The notes under the pieces: generated by a model
The model's input: only the letters and a program-made list of their open reading frames with translations
Databases searched by the model: none
Told to the model about the DNA's origin: nothing
Assembly: GCA_903822375.1 (NCBI GenBank)
Contig: CAIJOU010000213.1
Coordinates: forward strand, 1-9,699
Length of the DNA stretch: 9,699 nucleotides
Direction: 5' to 3'
Origin: Candidatus Hydrogenedentota bacterium
Lineage (GTDB): Bacteria; Hydrogenedentota; Hydrogenedentia; Hydrogenedentales; CAITNO01
Made by a program: the position numbers and the translations under genes
Shown: piece by piece, positions 7,097 through 9,699 of the stretch
How positions within the stretch are numbered: the first letter of the stretch is position 1
How the letters are laid out: each line of letters starts with the position of its first letter

Positions 7097-7196
7097 ACCC
7101 CCTTCAAAGGGGGATTTAAGCAGCCCGTCCACAGGCACTTATGTTTTCCTTGGCGTTCACGCAGGGAATCAACCATGCCGCAGTTGTCTCCGCCCG

Positions 7197-7646
7197 TCAT
7201 CTCCACACATTGCCCAGACTGTCGGCACGGTGCGGGAGGCCCGCCTGCAACGCCGCCGCGAGGTGGTCCTGAATGGCCGGATACATTTCCAGGCCCGCCA
7301 CTTCTTCCACGGGAAACCACGCCGCATCGGCCACGCGCGGGTCCAGGCCGGTCACGCGGGGCGTTCCGCCCGTGATCGAGGCCAGAAAGGCCAATTGCAC
7401 AATATGGCGTGAGGCGTCGGGCGCAATGGCCTCGCAGGCAAAGGCGAGTTCGCCCGTTTCGGTTTCAATGCCGATTTCCTCGCGCAGTTCCCGGCGCAGT
7501 CCGTCGGAGAGCGTTTCACCGGGGTCCACGCCGCCTCCCGGCAGCACCCAGTATTCGCGGCCGTCCTTGGCGTGTTTCTCCAGCAGGATGCGGCCTTTCT
7601 CGACAATAATTGCCGCGGCCCGTATGCGGATGAACGGCGCGGTCAT
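7197..7646 (-). CDS. Nudix hydrolase
   Basis: The 149-residue cytoplasmic hydrolase has a perfect Nudix box G-x5-E-x7-REU-x-EE-x-GU at 38-60 (Gly38, Glu44, Arg52-Glu53, Glu56-Glu57, Gly59). The box binds the metal and catalyses cleavage of a nucleoside diphosphate linked to another group. The N-terminus (IRAAAIIVEKGRILLEKH) and YWVLPGGGVDPGE are those of the short single-domain MutT/NUDT-type enzymes. The substrate cannot be read from sequence; house-cleaning of damaged nucleotides or a sugar-nucleotide role are both possible. The ATG at 7646 overlaps the hflX stop as ATGA, with GGAG 8 bases upstream (7655-7658), so it is probably translated by coupling with hflX. Transcription comes from the hflX side. 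Confidence 0.93.
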   Translation of the reverse strand: MTAPFIRIRAAAIIVEKGRILLEKHAKDGREYWVLPGGGVDPGETLSDGLRRELREEIGIETETGELAFACEAIAPDASRHIVQLAFLASITGGTPRVTGLDPRVADAAWFPVEEVAGLEMYPAIQDHLAAALQAGLPHRADSLGNVWR

Positions 7647-8938
7647 GAGTCAGGCTCCGCGTAGGCGGCCAGCGCGCCCGCGGCCGAGGCGTCCACCTCC
7701 ACCTCCAGCAGAATATCGTTGCCCTCGTAGGTCTTGCTGACCACGCGGCCCCGTTCATGAATTTGCACCAGCGCCGCCGCCTTGTCCTGCGGGATGCGCA
7801 GGCGCAGCCGCGTGCGGCCCGCGCCGATGTGGTCCGCCACGGCCTGAAGCAGGCCGTCGAGGCCGGTACCCAGCCGTGCGGAAACCGCGACCGACGGGTC
7901 GCGGCCGGAGAGCAGTCCCTCGACCTGCTCCGGCTCAAGCAGGTCCGTCTTGTTGTACACGCGGATGATGGGCACCGCGGCGGCCCCGATTTCCTCCAGC
8001 ACTTGGCGCACCGTGCGGATGTGCTCCTCCATCGTGGGATGGGCCGCATCCGCCACCAGCAGCAGCAGGTCCGACTCGTTGACCGCCTCCAGCGTGGCGC
8101 GGAACGCCGCGACCAGCGTGTGCGGCAGCCGCCGCACAAAGCCCACCGTGTCGGCCAGCAGCACCTCGCCGCCGCCGGGCAGCGTGCAGCGCCGCACCAG
8201 CGGGTCGAGCGTGGCGAAAAGTTTGTCCTCGGCCAGCGCGCCCGCGGCCGTGAGCGCGTTCAACAGCGATGACTTGCCCGCATTGGTGTAGCCCACCAAT
8301 GCCACCCGCGGCGTGCCCGCCTCGTTGCGCCGCTTGCGCTGGATGCGGCGGTCCTGGCGCACCTCCTCCAGTTCCTCCTTGAGCAGGCCGATCCGGTAGC
8401 GGATGACGCGGCGGTCCACCTCGAGCTTCTGCTCGCCGGGGCCGCGCACGCCGATGCCGCCCTGCTGGCGCATGACGGAGCCGCGGCCTGAAAGGCGCGG
8501 CAGCAGGTACTGCAACTGCGCCAGTTCGACCTGCTTGCGGCCTTCGCGCGTCTGCGCGCGCTGGGCGAAAATGTCTAGAATCAACTGCGTGCGGTCGACG
8601 ACCTTGATCTCAAGCGCCTTTTCCAGCTTGCTGCCCTGCGCCGCCGTAAGGTCCGAGTCGAATATGGCGACCTCGATGCCCATCTCCTGCACCGCCAGCT
8701 TCATCTCCTCCAGTTTGCCCGCGCCCACCAGCGTGGCCGGATTCGGCCGATCGCGGTGCTGCACTATCGTCAGCACAATCTCCGCACCCGCCGTCCATGC
8801 CAACTGGCGCAGTTCCTCCAGCGAGTCCTCCACCTCCAGCTCGCTGTCGCCGGGCAGCGCCACGCGCACCAGCATCGCCTTCTCCGTAACCGGCGGCCGG
8901 GGTATGGAAATCATCTTGGATTCGTCAGAAATGGGCAT
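7643..8938 (-). CDS. hflX: Ribosome-associated GTPase HflX
   Basis: HflX is a GTPase that binds the ribosome and, in studied species, splits or rescues stalled or heat-damaged ribosomes. The 431-residue product has the standard plan. The N-terminal HflX domain spans about 25-200 and contains LVGAGKLEEM (70-79) and the glycine-rich motif GGIGVRGPGEQKLE (160-173), next to a helical segment rich in charged residues (about 183-206). The GTPase domain follows: G1 GYTNAGKSS (216-224), ATLDP (242-246), G3 DTVG (263-266), G4 NKTD (329-332) and VSA (352-354). A short C-terminal domain completes it. The ATG at 8938 has GAGGAA 9 bases upstream (8948-8953) and precedes the conserved part by about 20 residues. 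The frame extends to 9109, but that stretch runs through the promoter and a hairpin repeat. Confidence 0.96.
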   Translation of the reverse strand: MPISDESKMISIPRPPVTEKAMLVRVALPGDSELEVEDSLEELRQLAWTAGAEIVLTIVQHRDRPNPATLVGAGKLEEMKLAVQEMGIEVAIFDSDLTAAQGSKLEKALEIKVVDRTQLILDIFAQRAQTREGRKQVELAQLQYLLPRLSGRGSVMRQQGGIGVRGPGEQKLEVDRRVIRYRIGLLKEELEEVRQDRRIQRKRRNEAGTPRVALVGYTNAGKSSLLNALTAAGALAEDKLFATLDPLVRRCTLPGGGEVLLADTVGFVRRLPHTLVAAFRATLEAVNESDLLLLVADAAHPTMEEHIRTVRQVLEEIGAAAVPIIRVYNKTDLLEPEQVEGLLSGRDPSVAVSARLGTGLDGLLQAVADHIGAGRTRLRLRIPQDKAAALVQIHERGRVVSKTYEGNDILLEVEVDASAAGALAAYAEPDS

Positions 8939-8966
8939 GAATACAGGTTCCTCGTTTGAATATGGA

Positions 8967-8995
8967 AGTATACCACAGGCGCCAGTATTCAGGCA
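8967..8995 (-). promoter_or_regulatory. Probable extended -10 promoter of hflX
   Basis: On the minus strand TGGTATACT gives an extended -10 element, with the -10 hexamer TATACT at 8967-8972. The -35 position (8990-8995, TGCCTG, 17-base spacer) is poor, which an extended -10 can offset. It would start transcription near 8960, leaving a leader of about 20 bases that holds the GAGGAA ribosome binding site. Confidence 0.4.
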
Positions 8996-9060
8996 GGCAT
9001 GGGTTGTTATAAGTTCAGGCCTGGTCAAGAATTGCGAACGCAAAACCGAGGAAGAAGAAA

Positions 9061-9170
9061 CGCAGAGATGCGGAGGACGCGGAGGAACGCAGAGAGGAGA
9101 AGGGGGCAAGAATAGGGCAGATTCTCCACTGTCTTCCTCCGCGTTCCTTTGCGTCCTCCGCGCCTCTGCG
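9061..9170. repeat. Large imperfect hairpin of the CGCAGAG family
   Basis: The left arm, beginning CGCAGAGATGCGGAGGACGC at 9061, pairs with the right arm ending at 9170. Over the first 34 bases of the arms 29 match. The loop of about 36 bases contains a smaller hairpin (AGAAT 9109-9113, ATTCT 9121-9125). Each arm is itself made of near-repeats of the type CGCAGAG/CGCGGAGGA. It lies between the divergent hflX promoter and the GxxExxY gene. Similar CGCAGAG-type repeats are, to my recollection, common in environmental genomes. Confidence 0.85.
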
Positions 9171-9177
9171 ATAAACT
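9149..9177 (+). promoter_or_regulatory. Possible promoter of the GxxExxY gene, -35 within the hairpin arm
   Basis: TTGCGT (9149-9154) and TAAACT (9172-9177) are separated by exactly 17 bases. The -35 hexamer lies inside the right arm of the hairpin repeat and the -10 begins just outside it. The -35 matches only TTG of the consensus and the -10 four of six positions. The leader would be about 40 bases. Confidence 0.3.
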
Positions 9178-9212
9178 GCTTCCGTAAAGGGTTTCGGGAA
9201 GTCCAACAGCAC

Positions 9213-9218
9213 AGGAGG
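9213..9218 (+). promoter_or_regulatory. Strong ribosome binding site of the GxxExxY gene
   Basis: AGGAGG lies 7 bases before the ATG at 9226. It is the only full consensus Shine-Dalgarno sequence among the starts examined in this window, and it fixes the start of this gene. Confidence 0.85.
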
Positions 9219-9225
9219 AAGAACC

Positions 9226-9606
9226 ATGCACGAAAATGTCATTTCCGAACTCATCATTGCCGCCGCCATTGAAGTCCATAGAACGCTTGGTCCGGGCCTT
9301 CTGGAGTCGGTGTACGAGGAGGCGCTTTGCCAGGAATTCCGCCTTCGCGGCATCAACTTCAAACGCCAGAAACCCGTGCCCATCGACTACAAAGGTGTCA
9401 AGTTGGCCACGGATTTGCGGCTTGACCTCCTTGTAGAAGGAAAAGTCATTGTCGACGTGAAGGCAAAAGAGTTCATGACAGAAAAGGATCACGCCAAAAC
9501 GCTCACCTATCTCCGTCTGACCGATACCCATCTTGGTCTGAACATGAACTTCCACGAGATCCGCTTGGTGGATGGCATCAAGCGCATCGTCAACAATCTC
9601 CAATAA
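9226..9606 (+). CDS. GxxExxY family protein (PD-(D/E)XK nuclease-like)
   Basis: The 126-residue product is a full-length member of the GxxExxY family, named for Gly24-Leu-Leu-Glu27-Ser-Val-Tyr30. The family is placed in the PD-(D/E)XK nuclease superfamily (PDDEXK_3). Candidate core residues are Glu27, Asp67 in RLDLLVEGK, and the pair Asp77-x-Lys79 in VDVKA; many relatives have Glu-x-Lys there. No substrate or firm biological role is established for the family that I know of. The gene is complete, with a strong ribosome binding site and a TAA stop, and shows no frameshift, which suggests it is maintained. It is the only complete plus-strand gene in the window. It is bracketed by repeats: the hairpin arm ending at 9170 and an inverted 20-base copy at 9680-9699. 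No terminator is visible after it, only an unremarkable stretch with a run of eight G at 9658-9665. Confidence 0.92.
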   Translation: MHENVISELIIAAAIEVHRTLGPGLLESVYEEALCQEFRLRGINFKRQKPVPIDYKGVKLATDLRLDLLVEGKVIVDVKAKEFMTEKDHAKTLTYLRLTDTHLGLNMNFHEIRLVDGIKRIVNNLQ

Positions 9607-9679
9607 GCTTTAGCGTACCGTTCACTTCAAGAATTGCAGTATGGGCGTCGGCATTCTGGGGGGGGAAAGAATACCGTAA

Positions 9680-9699
9680 CGCAGAGGCGCGGAGGACGC
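9680..9699. repeat. Second CGCAGAG repeat copy, cut by the window end
   Basis: The last 20 bases, beginning CGCAGAGGCGCGG, are an exact reverse complement of 9151-9170, the outer part of the right arm of the upstream hairpin. They match 9061-9080 at 18 of 20 positions in direct orientation. The copy probably continues beyond the window, likely as another hairpin. Together with the first copy it brackets the GxxExxY gene. Confidence 0.85.

Larger units (their letters stand above)
6931..7116. repeat. Cluster of three REP-like palindromic modules (BIME- or MITE-like)
   Basis: Three modules share a head of the type AATCCCCCTTTGAAGG, a central hairpin of varying sequence, and a tail GGGGGATGT. 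Two are direct (6931-6972 and 6979-7043) and one is inverted (7070-7116). The outer ends form 22-base inverted repeats, 6931-6952 against 7095-7116, with 18 of 22 matching. The inner arms CCGGGGGATGT (6962-6972) and ACATCCCCCGG (7070-7080) are exact complements. No transposase and no target duplication are visible. The structure fits interspersed palindromic repeats of the REP/BIME kind or a short non-autonomous element. Confidence 0.75.
6815..7196. other. 382-base gene-free gap between the Nudix gene and pgsA
   Basis: No credible gene is seen here. Open frames in both directions overlap one another and are built of repeat sequence, with no domain and no ribosome binding site. The gap holds the three-module palindromic repeat cluster (6931-7116), a possible weak pgsA promoter (6878-6907), and about 80 bases after the Nudix stop with no U-run terminator. 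The palindromic modules could themselves attenuate transcription from the hflX-Nudix unit, which is inference. Confidence 0.7.

Noticed and set aside
6931..7116. CRISPR array or riboswitch as explanation of the repeat cluster
   Set aside because: The three units differ in length and orientation and have no regular spacers, and the structure does not match a riboswitch class I recognise.
6811..7320. 169-residue minus-strand open frame across the Nudix end and the repeat cluster
   Set aside because: It overlaps the Nudix gene in another frame and runs through palindromic repeats; no ribosome binding site or domain is seen, so it is repeat-derived.
9025..9603. 192-residue minus-strand open frame opposite the GxxExxY gene
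   Set aside because: It is antisense to a recognised full-length family member and continues through the hairpin repeat.
9653..9672. ATTCT...AGAAT inverted repeat around a run of eight G, considered as a terminator of the GxxExxY gene
   Set aside because: The stem is only 5 bp and AT-rich and has no U run after it; it is unlikely to terminate transcription.

Overview
The window is high-GC DNA, roughly 60% or more by eye, from a bacterium with compact, minus-strand, overlapping operons. It looks like environmental or metagenomic material. The mix of a DUF2723 membrane protein with a TPR-like tail, a GxxExxY protein beside CGCAGAG-type hairpin repeats, and an Ala/Pro-rich secreted-type protein would fit a Planctomycete/Lentisphaera/Hydrogenedentes-like lineage. 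That placement is a low-confidence inference: no rRNA or other taxonomic marker is present.

Layout, left to right. (1) Positions 1-414, plus strand: the 3' end of an unrecognised gene with a Pro/Ala linker, followed by a strong hairpin terminator (444-477) and a G-tract-rich stretch. (2) Positions 504-4143, minus strand: a DUF2723 membrane protein whose reading frame runs without a stop into an alpha/beta-hydrolase domain, followed by a second, tandem hydrolase gene. (3) Positions 4144-4278: a short gap with five degenerate 7-bp repeats. (4) Positions 4279-6814, minus strand: pgsA-like, der and plsY, joined by ATGA stop/start overlaps; they couple phospholipid synthesis with ribosome assembly. 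(5) Positions 6815-7196: a 382-bp gene-free gap holding a cluster of three REP-like palindromic modules. (6) Positions 7197-8938, minus strand: hflX and a Nudix hydrolase gene, again with an ATGA overlap. (7) Positions 9061-9699: a large imperfect hairpin, a plus-strand GxxExxY gene with a strong ribosome binding site, and the start of another copy of the same repeat, exactly matching one arm of the first in inverted orientation.

The conserved core (pgsA, der, plsY, hflX, Nudix) is ordinary housekeeping. The more unusual content is at the edges. The GxxExxY gene is bracketed by repeat arms and may take its promoter from one of them. The DUF2723-hydrolase fusion sits beside a tandem paralogue of its hydrolase domain. 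Each intergenic gap between minus-strand transcription units carries a different repeat family. No complete mobile element with a recognisable transposase, no CRISPR array and no RNA gene was seen.
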